This document shows positions 1-11,652 of a stretch of 64,000 nt of DNA, piece by piece (position 1 is the first letter of the stretch; the number at the start of each line of letters is the position of its first letter). This DNA is from Straminergon stramineum. Lineage: Eukaryota; Streptophyta; Bryopsida; Hypnales; Calliergonaceae. Below the pieces are notes generated by a model that saw nothing but the letters and a program-made list of their open reading frames with translations, made no database searches and was not told the DNA's origin. The DNA is taken from NCBI GenBank assembly GCA_963920665.1, contig OY987269.1:11100501-11164500 (forward strand), in the 5' to 3' direction. The position numbers and the translations under genes were made by a program.

Positions 1-39
1 AGAGCTGAAACTGAATTTTGGGGAGGTGAATTTTCTTGA

Positions 40-164
40 AATATTTTTCAGTAAGTTTTTCTTGAAAGACAAGAGGAATTGACATCTAATCCAAGTCTTT
101 TCATATTTTTTGGAGCTTTGTAGAATTAGTTATGAATATTTGAAGTCAAAATGGCATAGGACTC
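40..164 (+). repeat. Dispersed repeat shared by both window ends
   Basis: About 120 bases, including AATCCAAGT, TTTCATATTTTT, GGAGC, TTATGAAT and GGCATAGG in order, recur in the same orientation at 63850-63970. Probably fragments of one transposable-element family. Confidence 0.6.
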
Positions 165-172
165 TACAATCC

Positions 173-258
173 CCCACCTCCTCAAATGTACACAATTGGT
201 ACATCCATGTAAAGATGAAAAAATCCGTGTACAAATAGTGCACATTTGAGGAGGTGGG
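173..258. repeat. 21-bp inverted repeat (hairpin)
   Basis: CCCACCTCCTCAAATG at 173 pairs with CATTTGAGGAGGTGGG ending at 258 (21 bp, one or two mismatches at the inner end). The spacer of 44 bases is itself partly symmetrical around GTACA motifs. Confidence 0.7.
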
Positions 259-259
259 C

Positions 260-1060
260 GGTTTTAGAGCCTGTGCAGATTTCGAGCAATGTAAGACTGT
301 GAGTTGGTTCAGTACTGACAAGATTCCCAAGTTAAAAGTGGCTTCGCAGAAAACAAGAAAGCTCTTTAGAAGTAAAATCATGATGCTCACAAACAGTTCC
401 AGTAAACCACACGGATCCCAGTCATCCCACGCAAGAGAAAACAGTCCTCGTCCACACGTCGTCCCGATTAAAAAAAACAATTCTTCACGTGGGGCGGCTG
501 CAACCAGGTCCCACTCCAGTCCATTACTGTCCACTCCCTGGCAACAGCTGCCGCCTGGGCTTCATCGTATCCACGCGCTTTGGTACTGTTGGTGTTGCAG
601 CTAGCTGGTCTGTCTCATCAGACTCCAGATGAGTTTTCTCCTCTTGCAACTCAGATCTCTCGGTGCTCCACTGCGCTCCGAACGTTCAAACTGATTATTG
701 AAAAAAAGTCGAGGTTTGACACCCTATCGATGCACGATCGAGACACACAGGCATTCAAGTAGACAGAAAGGAGCTCCGGCCCCAACCTCGACAACTTTCC
801 TGCTCTTGCTCTCTCTGCGTCCTTCTCTCATCTGTTTGTTGACAGTCCTTGTGTGCATAAGCTCATAGGACCTAGCTCCGGAGACGCGATAGATCAAGGA
901 GGATAAGACGAGGCGCTGCTCTCGTGCAAGTGACGTTGTTCTTGCCTGTAGAGTTCTTCTCTTCTGCTGAGTCTTTTGAGTCGCTGGAGTGTGTTCCAAG
1001 CGAGAGAGACGACCCCAGGTGCTCTTGGATCCTCACGACAGTAAGGTATGTGCATTATTG
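260..1060. other. GC-richer gene-like patch, unassigned
   Basis: Markedly less AT-rich than its surroundings, with pyrimidine-rich segments (e.g. 790-830). A good donor-like AAG/GTATGT lies at 1043-1049. It could be a leader exon or a gene fragment. Open frames on both strands here are short and show no family. No connection to the PNL gene 4.5 kb downstream could be shown. Confidence 0.25.
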
Positions 1061-1280
1061 AGATGAGTTTTCAAGTGTGAGTCTGACTGTCTGAGCTTGG
1101 TTCCCTGCATTAGACTACTAACTTCAGATTTGCTTGGGTTTTGGGTACTAGCACTTGAACTCTCGATAGTTTTTCGCGTTAAGTATTCCCCCCGGGCTAC
1201 AGGCCCCGTCGATTAAAAATTCATTTCTGCTACTTGAACATTTTCGATTGTTATAATAAAATTTAATAAGTTATTTTGAC

Positions 1281-1355
1281 GGGATGCCGAAGGCAGATCT
1301 AGTGACTAGAGCGAACTCGTAACAAGGTAGCCGTACTGGAAGGTATGGTTGAATC
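1281..1355 (+). pseudogene. Nuclear copy of the plastid 16S rRNA 3' end
   Basis: About 75 bases beginning GGGATGCCGAAGGCAG and including CGTAACAAGGTAGCCGTACTGGAAGG match the 3' terminus of plastid 16S rRNA. Most changes I see are C-to-T or G-to-A, e.g. GTATGGTTGAATCAT where plastids have GTGCGGCTGGATCAC. That fits decay of methylated DNA. GGGGCGATCTCGTAGTTCC at 1403-1421 may be another plastid rDNA-spacer piece (less sure). A transferred fragment, not a gene. Confidence 0.8.
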
Positions 1356-1359
1356 ATAT

Positions 1360-4300
1360 CGTATGGTCAGTCTGTGACCGCCTGAGTACATTTGGCATCA
1401 TTGGGGCGATCTCGTAGTTCCTATGGATGCTCACTATAAAGTATTTGGTGCTCTGTGGATTAGAGCAAATAGATCCAACCCATGAAATCAAGGGTTCAAA
1501 TCATTTCTATAAAAATAATTCAGCAAGCGTTAAAATCAATGAAATTCTGTTCTTTTACCAAGTCCTGTTTAAATAAAAAATTTTGTCATGCTATTGTTCT
1601 GTAAATATTATAATAAATTATACTATACTATATATATTTTGTAATAAAAATAAATTAAAACAAGTATTAGCATTAGGAAAAGTTTGAGGTTTGATAAAGG
1701 CCGTCAGTTCCTAAGCAGCGGGTAAACAAAAAAAAGAAATTTTAATTAAAAAAATTATTTAAAATTTTTTCAGCGAACTGTAGGGCTTGAAGGGTCTCCA
1801 AGGCTAGCAGGGACAGTTTTAAAAAATATTAAAAAAAATAAAATTTAATGGAATTTTTTTCTATTATTAAAATAAATCCGAAATTACAAAAGTCAGAAAC
1901 TGTCAGAAATCTGATGCCGTACTACCAGGCCACATCAGCCTGTGATTATTTAATTATTATTATTATTTTAATTTTAATTTTTTGATATATAATTTTAAAT
2001 TTTAAACTTTTTAATAATTTAATATTCTGGCTAGCAATCAAAGCTTTACAACTTGGGGAACCAACTCTTCGACGGCCTTCTTTAGACCTCAAACTTTTCC
2101 TAATGAGTGGGTTTTGGGACATCACATGGGTGAATTTTGGATTTTGTTGTTATAGGTGTTCTTAGTTTTGGTAGGCTCCAATGTGTTTTGTAGCTCATGT
2201 GTTTGGTTCTTGTGTTGCAAATAGGTTTAGTAGCCTACAATAGGCTCTGCTTGTAATTGTACAACAATTCTAGGGACAATACTTGAATTGGAATTTATTA
2301 CCTTGAGTTCATTCTCCTATAGAAACCTATCAATGGAGGGCTAGTGCTCATTCATGGGTGAATATGCTAAATGTAGTATGTCTTTCTAGTGAATTCCACA
2401 ATATGCAGTGGTGAGTTGCAAATTGGTGTAAGATTTTGGCCCAAACAAATGAATGCTTACAATGTTGTAGGGAATGGCTACAAAGATGAAAGATTTAGAC
2501 CTCTCACCAAACTAGTAAGTGAAGAGGAAGCACTTTTATAACTCTCTATACATTGGGCTATAATTCTATAAAATCTCAAGAAGAGAAATAGTGAAAGTGG
2601 GGCTTCTTCTTTCATTTATTTTGGGAATTTTAGAAAGTGAGCATTTCTCATAATGCAACAATTGACCATCATGGATGTGGATGAAGCATGAATTGAAATA
2701 GTTTTTTCTATCTAAAAGCAGTCATTGATTCCAAGGAGCAATGTTGTTAGAGACTTTCTACAATTCATCAATTTCATCTACTAGGAATGGGGGTCCATGG
2801 CAGAATATTCTCTTGAAATTCTTTGTATCTTTTTTAGTTAATCAATGACTAGCAAGGAACTACTTGCTAAGTGATTTTTGACCTGGCCTTAGATTGATTG
2901 GCTTATTATATACCAAGTTAGATATTTCAAGTATTGCATTTGTAATTTTCTCAAAACATATGGCATTGCATTTGAAATTACAATATATAATTTTTCTTGA
3001 CCTTGAGTGCATATTTGTGAGATTGGGGGTAGTGAGTGTTGTACAGGGCAGATAGTATAGATAGAAAAAATTGTAATGTCTATTTTAAATATTCCACTTA
3101 AAAATCTTTTTTGATTTTGTTCAAATTGATTAACATTAGCTATCAATAAATTTTGAATCCTATTGTATACCATCTAAATGTTGGCTAGGGAAGATTGATC
3201 CCTTTATTGTTCCATCCAAGGGTTAATGTAAAAATAGCCCCCTAATTTGTGTTGTATAAATTTTGTATCTCTTTATCTTTGCCAGTTGAGTTGGGACCTT
3301 TGATTGCAAATATGAACTCAAAATTTGCAAATTTCACTATGGGTGGCAAATAAAAAATTTAGTGTTTTCTCCACTATAATAAAATATGGGGCAATAAGGG
3401 GGTCAATCCTTCTTAGCCCCCTAAATATTGCTTTTGGATATCATTAGTTTTCACTTTGATTAGTTATGAAGAAATTAAAGAATCATATTATTATATTTAC
3501 AATAATTCTTTGGAGACACTTTTTGGTGTATACATTCTAATAGAAAAGGGAAATAGTAGTAGTCTAATGGTGGTCTTCAACTTATAAGACAATATTAATG
3601 AATTATATTCTACTAGGCGGATTCATCAACTTGAATTCTTTATCTTACAACTACTTTGAAATTTAAAATTTAGTTTTCTCCTATGCATTTGTACATTGCA
3701 GTGTGAGTTATTATAAATGGAGTTGGAATACCAATGGTAATGAATTGTTAGAATACTAGTGGTAATGAATTTTTGAAGTAGGAATGACAAATTTTTAAAA
3801 GCATTCTTATCTTGAAATGTTTCCTATTGGTCCATTAAAAAATCCAACTCGTGCCATTGTTTTTAGGATCTCTTACCTTCTTGGATCAAGGAATGATCTA
3901 GGTTTGGCCTTCCAATTGGGAGACATTGTCTTCATGCATAAATTGTCATTATGTTCACTTTGTACATTAGATTATCAATACAACTACAAGAAAGCAAATC
4001 AAACACTATCAGACATTTTTAGCTTTGTCCATATGTTCTAGAAATTCTCATCTTCAATTTGACTTATGAGGCATTTGTCATTTTGGAATAGAAAGTCATT
4101 CATATTTGATTACTTTGGAAAGAGCACTTATCTACCACTTGTTTGTTCAAAGTTATATGGTCTTCGTAACTTGATAGTAATTTCATCCTACAACTATCCA
4201 TAAATGTAAACTTTGGTTTGAAGTATTGATAGTTTAGCTTTTGAAGGAATTGTAAATGAGCTATTATGATATGATGTCATTACCATCAATTATGGTTACT

Positions 4301-5538
4301 GAATTAGACAACTCTTATGTTGTTCATGATTCAATTTTTGATAGATGGAATTAGAAGGATGGAATTAGGATAGCTTGAAAAGAATATACATTCTAGTGAA
4401 ACCATCTTGATGATAATTAGTGTAAGTGAATATAGTACTAATGGCATAATTCAAGATTTGAGAATTTAGGAAGTATGATTTTGGATCAAACATTAGATGA
4501 GATTTGGGCCAAATAGAAGACTGTGAGTTCCTTGCAATAGGGAACTCATTGAACTATGTCACTGCAATAGTGCTGATGTGGTTGGGTGACAGCCATGTTA
4601 GATTTTTATTTTTTAATAAAATTTTGACTTTTTTTTTCAATTTCGAGACCAAATTTTTTTTAATATTTATGATGGTTGACAATAGTTAGCAGTGCCCTTA
4701 TTGGTGAGGGAACAGGCCTTAAAGGGCCCCTTATTTTCCCAAATCACCTCTAATGGATACCAAACAATACTCATGTGATGATGAAGACTTACCTTTTATT
4801 TTAGTTTGACGTACAATTTCCACCATCAATTGTAGTGTATTTAAAAATTTCAATCATCTTTTTTATGCCATTCTTGAAAGCAGTTATTTGCATTGTGATT
4901 CACACCATGGTATATTTTGGAATTCTATATACATTAAATTATACAACAATTACAAAAGTTTATCTTTGTGTTGATTTGAATCCAATGACACAAATTGCGT
5001 TCATTTTGATTATTGTGTCTACAACATGTTTGAAAAGAAATACCATTGTCATGCATATGAACTGTATGTTTGTATTTGAGCATACTAACATGTTCTTCTA
5101 AAATGTCATTCCACAATGAAATATGATCATTGTGGAATGATCAATCTACTAGTGTATGTCTTACCATACAATAGTCTATAGTTTGAGTTTTGAGAATCAA
5201 ATTCAATGTCTTATTTTTGTTTCTCTAAATTTTTTCTAATAGAATAATGTACACAATGAAATTGTTCTTGTAGTATTTGCAAATTATATTTCTACAATTA
5301 TGTCTTTTGTCTCCTATAATTGGATTAAAAAAGTAGTGTCTAATGACTTACATGATATTGTATGATACTAGATTTGTATAGGAATTGCTTGTTAGATTTG
5401 GTACGATTCTATTTATGAGATACTCCGTACTATTTAGTGTATTGGTTAATTGAAATCTTCTTAGGACCTTGCTAATTATATGGGTTTGGAGGCTATTGCC
5501 TAACTAGTTTCTCACGTTTTGTTTTGAAAGTATTGCAG
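1360..5538. other. AT-rich intergenic stretch
   Basis: No gene was recognised. The few open frames (e.g. 3817-4041 and 4835-5101) are AT-driven and lack protein features. A perfect 14-bp hairpin with a 7-base loop lies at 5106-5140 (TCATTCCACAATGA and its inverse). Confidence 0.5.
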
Positions 5539-5571
5539 AACTTCAATATTTACTTCCACTTACTGAATGAA

Positions 5572-8500
5572 ATGGCACGCTTCTTGATGTGGATGGTCAA
5601 TTTTGTTGCAATGGCAACCTTTTGGAAATACATGGTTTGTGCATGGTCCACTCGGTAAGCCAAAATTTTATTCAATAAGTGTTTGCAATTAAAAAGTGCA
5701 TGAGAGAATACAATGTTTTTCAAATTACATTGTACATTGTATAGTTTTGTATTGGATTTACTTTGAGTTCTACAAGGATTATTATGTTAAGCATTTAGGT
5801 ATACAATTTGCAGCAAGAATATGTATTCTAATTTGAATAGATAGACCATTGTCTTATTAGACGGTGTTTAGTGATGTTTAATTTGTAGTACATGTTCTCT
5901 TTACATCCCTTCCAAATATCTCATTGATAATAGGCACTACATACTATGCAGGAAAGACAAGGATTTCCTAGAAGTTCAAAGGGAGCTTTGCAAAAGACTA
6001 TGCGATGATATACGAAGGCTTGAAAAACACTTGAAGGCTATGGAAGCATCTTCCAAGGAGAAAGTCTTGAATAAAAATCAATGTGTACATCTTTTGGGCA
6101 AACTCATACTAGCCATGAAGGAGATGGACAAAATTTTGTCAAGTGCTACTGAGGATCTAAAGTTCCAACCTATTTTTGAAGAGTTGTATTATCTTCAAAA
6201 GAAAGTAGAGCTTGTGAGAAAAAATTGCATTGAACAAGAACAATGGTGTCATTCTGCTGTATTTCAACTCCAAAACAAGGAGACTTTTCGTGAGTTGCTT
6301 TTAGATCTAAAGTGTTGTTATGATTTAGCAAGGGATGTGTACTTATCCCACCATTTGCATCAACCAAACGATATTATACCTATTGAGTTTGATGCAACTA
6401 CCTATGAACAAGTTCTTGAAGATGGACAAGAATTAAAGAAGAGGCTTGAACTTGTACTTCCAGGAGAAATATCAAAGGATTATGAACTAGTGCAACATCT
6501 ATTGTTGAGACTTCGAAATTTGGATCGAGTGGATGGTGGAGACTTGAATGCTTTAGAGCTTCCTAATTATTTCAAAACACCGCAATTAATCAAGGAAATA
6601 GGTAAAGGGGGTTATGGAGATGTGTACAAATCGAATTGGTTTGGCCTTGCATGTGCTACAAAAGTTTTGAAAGGTGATCTTGAATATCTCAAGAGCTCTC
6701 AAAATGAAGTTGGGATCTTGGCAGGTTTGAGCCATCCAAATCTTGTTCAATTTTTTGGTTGTGGGATTACCAAAAAAAATGTTGAGATTCTTAAAGAAGA
6801 TGAAACTCATGAGATGCATTTGGTGATGGAATTGATGGATTCAAACTTATCTACCATATTGAAGAAAGCAAAAAGACCCTTACCCTATCCTATTGCAATT
6901 GACATCATGCACCAAATTGCAAAGGGCGTGTATTACCTTCATGACATGCAAGTTGCTCATCTTGACTTGAAACCTGATAATGTTTTATGTAGTTCAATAC
7001 CTATAGAGGATTTGGATCATTGTCGCATATTCAAGGTTATGGATTATGGGACTTCTCAATTGGAGGTTTGTAGCAATCCAGAGCATCCGGAGCCATCAAA
7101 GTTTACAATTGGAACACAATGGTATAGAGCCCCTGAAATGATAAAAGAAAGCAAAACTCCACGATATCCATTTCGAGCTGATGTTTGGTCATTTGCCATG
7201 ATATGCTCAGAGATTTTATCTGGAAAGGTTCCATACTCTAATTTGAAACCAAAAGATTTTAATGATCAAATGAAGGGGATAAATGGCCCTAGCTTTCGCC
7301 CAAACCTACCCAATGATTGTGAAGGACTTACAATGTTAATCCAAGAATGTTGGTCTCAAGACCCTCTTCAACGACCACCATTTTCTGAAATTTGTAACAG
7401 ACTCACAAATTTAAAGAAGTCTGTTTTGAAGGGAGGATCTTGCGCCTTGAGAGATTCCCCATCCATCATGAATGATGTCCCAAAGGTATGAAATTGCCTA
7501 ACTATGAAACTCATTTAGTGGTGTTTGATTTATATAATTTTCTTTAGTCATTTGCATTCAATGTTTTGAGTGTAGTTTAATGTTTCTTTAAGACAATGAT
7601 TTTCAAAATGCACCTTTTGTATTTGTACAGGCAAATGAACAAATTGTTCCTCCAAAGGAAAGTCCAATTGATTTAGATCATCAATTGTCTAAAGCCAAAA
7701 GCCTTTTGAAGTTGAATTATATAGGAATCATCGGCATGGGTGGAATTGGCAAGACCACTCTAGCTAAGGCACTACTTGATGATGTGATAGTGACTTCTTC
7801 ATACCATGCATCATGCTTTGTTGCCGAATGCAAGAACTATCAAAATTCCTATGAAATATTGTGTGAGATATTATCAAAACTTGGAAATGTTCAAAAACCG
7901 AAGACTCTTGGAGATGCCCAACGAATGATGAAGGAACTCCTCATTGGAAAGAAGGTTCTTTTAATACTAGATGATGTCAACAAAGAAGCTCTAGTACTTG
8001 ATATTGTACCACCCGACATTGTTCAAGCTAGCATGGGCACCACAATAATTATCACCACACGCCAATGGAGTACCATAAAATCATTTGTGGGCATTGAAGG
8101 AAGGTTGGATGTTGAATTGTTGGACGAAAAGGCAGCCATGACACTTTTCACCTCTCACCTTTGTTGGGAGGTAGCTACTCTATTGCCAGATTTTGCAGTC
8201 TTGTACAAACGTGTTGTAGAAGCTTGCAATGGCTTGCCTTTGAGTTTGAAAGTGATGGGTGCATTTCTCCGCAATAAAGAGAGGTTGCGAAGTTGGGAAC
8301 GAGCACTACAAAGGATGGCAAGAGGAAGGAGTTTGGGTGGTGATGAAGAAATTTGGAACACCTTGCAAATAAGCTTTGAGGGATTGAACGATGGTGTAGA
8401 AAAGAGGATGTTTTTGGACATGGCTTGTTTCTTTTGTCGAGATGTATATCCATTTGGCATATCAAAAGCGATGATCTTGTACATATGGTCCAAAGATGGC

Positions 8501-11500
8501 ATCTTTCTAGTGGAGGAATTGGAAAGATTGATCGACATGTCATTGTTGAAGGCCAATGGAGATGATGACATTTTAGAAATGCATGACCAATTGCGTGACA
8601 TGGGCCGAATGATTGCCAAGGATACAAGGATTTGGAAAGCATCTATGATACCTGAATGCGGATTTTTAAGCAAGGTAATATTCTATTAGTGGAATTGACA
8701 TTATGAGAATATCACATTTCATGTACCCATTCAAATGCAATTAATGAACATATATTTAGACCTATCATTTCTAAAATCATGAGTTTCAAATTTGTTAGAA
8801 AAACAATTATCCTTTGAATCTCCTACATGAATGCTTCTTAGTTTCTTTAGTTTCTTTGAATGCAGGATGTCAAGGTTCTTGAAGGCATTTCTTTGCAAGG
8901 GCCTATGACGTGTCATGTACCTTTGACTAGGCATGATCAAAGATTTCATTTTGATAAGCTTCGTATATTGGTTTCAGTGCAAGCTTTGGAGAATCTTGAA
9001 GCATATATTGACAACTTGGGTTTCATACTTCAAATAGCTTCACAATGTTGTAAATTGGAGGCAATTATAATTGGATGTTCTAGACATTGGACTAGATTGC
9101 TTAACACACTTCCATCAAATGATGTAGCTACTTTGAGTAGCAAAATATCAAATTTTTGTAGCACCCAAGCATCCCTCAAGGTTCTTGATCTACTTGGTCT
9201 TGAGTTCCTTCAACAACTACCAAACAAAATTGCTTCAAAAAACACCCTATTGAGATTAAATTTGAGTTTTTGTTCAAGCTTGGCGTCCTTGCCACAGGAA
9301 GTGGGGAACTTGTCTTCCTTGACTAGTCTCTATTTGAGCGAGTGTTCAAGCTTGGCGTCCTTGCCAAAGGAAGTGGGGAACTTGTCCTCCTTGACTAGTC
9401 TCGATTTGAGCGAGTGTTCAAGCTTGGCGTCCTTGCCACAGGAAGTGGGGAACTTGTCTTCCTTGACTAGTCTCGGTTTGAGAGGGTGTTCAAGCTTGGC
9501 GTCCTTGCCACAGGAAGTGGGGAACTTGTCTTCCTTGACTAGTCTCAATTTGAGCGAGTGTTCAAGCTTGGCGTCCTTGCCAAAGGAAGTGGGGAACTTG
9601 TCTTCCTTGACTAGTCTCTATTTGAGAGAGTGTTCAAGCTTGGCGTCCTTGCCAAAGGAAGTGGGGAACTTGTCTTCCTTGCCTAGTCTCATTCTATGGA
9701 GGTGTTCCAACTTGGCGTCCTTGCCACAAGAAGTGGGGAACTTGTCTTCCTTGACTAGTCTCGATTTGAGAGAGTGTTCAAGCTTGGCGTCCTTGCCAAA
9801 GGAAGTGGGGAACTTGTCTTCCTTGACTAGTCTCTATTTGAGCGAGTGTTCCAGCTTGGTGTCCTTGCCACAGGAAGTGGGGAACTTGTCTTCCTTGACT
9901 AGTCTCGATTTGAGAGAGTGTTCAAGCTTGGCGTCCTTGCCAAAGGAAGTGGGGAACTTGTCCTCCTTGACTAGTCTCTATTTGAGCGAGTGTTCCAGCT
10001 TGGTGTCCTTGCCACAGGAAGTGGGGAACTTGTCTTCCTTGACTAGTCTCGATTTGAGAGAGTGTTCAAGCTTGGCGTCCTTGCCAAAGGAAGTGGGGAA
10101 CTTGTCTTCCTTGACTAGTCTCAATTTGAGCGAGTGTTCCAGCTTGGTGTCCTTGCCACAGGAAGTGGAGAACTTGTCTTCCTTGACTAGTCTCTATTTG
10201 AGAGGGTGTTCAAGCTTGGCGTCCTTGCCAAAGGAAGTGGGGAACTTGTCTTCCTTGCCTAGTCTCATTCTATGGAGGTGTTCCAACTTGGCGTCCTTGC
10301 CACAAGAAGTGGGGAACTTGTCTTCCTTGACTAGTCTCGATTTGAGCGAGTGTTCAAGCTTGGCGTCCTTGCCACAAGAAGTGGGGAACTTGTCTTCCTT
10401 GACTAGTCTCTATTTGAGCGAGTGTTCAAGATTGGTGTCCTTGCCACAAGAAGTGGGGAACTTGTCTTCCTTGACTAGTCTCATTCTATGGAGGTGTTCA
10501 AGCTTGGCGTCCTTGCCACAAGAAGTGGGGAACTTGTCTTCCTTGACTAGTCTCTATTTGAGAGAGTGTTCCAGCTTGGTGTCCTTGCCACAGGAAGTGG
10601 GGAACTTGTCTTCCTTGACTAGTCTCGATTTGAGAGGGTGTTCAAGCTTGGCGTCCTTGCCAAAGGAAGTGGGGAACTTGTCTTCCTTGACTAATCTCAA
10701 TTTGAGAGAGTGTTCAAGCTTGGCGTCCTTGCCACAGGAAGTGGGGAACTTGTCTTCCTTGACTAGTCTTAATTTGAGAGAGTGTTCAAGCTTGGCGTCC
10801 TTGCCACAGGAAGTGGGGAACTTGTCTTCCTTGACTAGTCTTGATTTGAGAGGGTGTTCAAGCTTGGCGTCCTTGCCAAAGGAAGTGGGGAACTTGTCTT
10901 CCTTGACTAGTCTCATTCTATGGAGGTGTTCAAGCTTGGCGTCCTTGCCACAAGAAGTGGGGAACTTGTCTTCCTTGACTAGTCTCATTCTATGGAGGTG
11001 TTCAAGCTTGGCGTCCTTGCCAAAGGAAGTGGGGAACTTGTCTTCCTTGACTAGTCTCAATTTGAGAGGGTGTTCAAGCTTGGCGTCCTTGCCAAAGGAA
11101 GTGGGGAACTTGTCTTCCTTGACTAGTCTCTATTTGAGCGAGTGTTCAAGCTTGGCGTCCTTGCCAAAGGAAGTGGGGAACTTGTCTTCCTTGACTAGTC
11201 TCGATTTGAGCGAGTGTTCAAGCTTGGCGTCCTTGCCAAAGGAAGTGGGGAACTTGTCTTCCTTGACTAGTCTCTATTTGAGCGAGTGTTCAAGCTTGGT
11301 GTCCTTGCCACAGGAAGTGGGGAACTTGTCTTCCTTGACTAGTCTCGATTTGAGCGAGTGTTCCAGCTTGGCGTCCTTGCCACAGGAAGTGGGGAACTTG
11401 TCTTCCTTGACTAGTCTCGATTTGAGAGGGTGTTCCAGCTTGGCGTCCTTGCCACAGGAAATGGGGAACTTGTCTTCCTTGACTAGTCTCGATTTGAGTT

Positions 11501-11652
11501 TTTGTTCAAGCTTGGCATCCTTGGCAAAGGAAGTGGGGAACTTGTCTTCCTTGACTAGTCTTGATTTGAACGAGTGTTCAAGCTTGGCGTTCTTGCCAAA
11601 GGAAGTGGGGAACTTGTCTTCCTTGACTAGTTTTCATTTGAGGGAGTGTTGA
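5572..11652 (+). CDS. Protein kinase-NB-ARC-LRR receptor (moss PNL class)
   Basis: Proposed exons are 5572-5654, 5952-7485, 7631-8674 and 8866-11652, all GT-AG and phase-continuous, giving about 1815 residues. Exon 1 is the least certain part: it encodes a short hydrophobic stretch joined through an intact CGG codon, and an acceptor at 5537-5538 is an alternative. Exon 2 encodes a helical region and then a kinase domain: glycine loop GKGGYGDV (about residue 245), lysine in ATK (about 265), HLDLKPDN (about 364), DYG (about 392) and APE. Exon 3 encodes NB-ARC: P-loop GMGGIGKTT, LLILDDV, GTTIIITTR, GLPL and MHD. Exon 4 encodes more than 30 nearly identical 24-residue LRRs. Kinase-NBS-LRR fusions are a published moss class of NLR, so a role as an intracellular immune receptor is inferred. 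The catalytic loop is non-RD (HLD) and DFG reads DYG, but catalytic Asp, Asn and Lys are kept. The present stop lies inside the LRR array. Confidence 0.85.

Noticed and set aside
254..604. Small ORFs at 254-604, 130-534 and 724-999 as genes
   Set aside because: They overlap on both strands, lack recognisable domains and begin at weak start codons in a patch that looks like leader or fragment.
1485..1510. GGGTTCAAATC as a tRNA T-arm/B box
   Set aside because: No acceptor stem, D-arm or anticodon arm could be folded around it.
8155..8673. Minus-strand ORFs of 172 and 155 aa across NB-ARC
   Set aside because: They overlap each other in different frames and are antisense to the conserved NB-ARC exon.
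9330..11060. Long minus-strand open frames (72 and 168 aa) across the LRR array
   Set aside because: They repeat every 24 codons and exist only because one antisense frame of the 72-bp unit lacks stops. They shadow the LRR coding strand.
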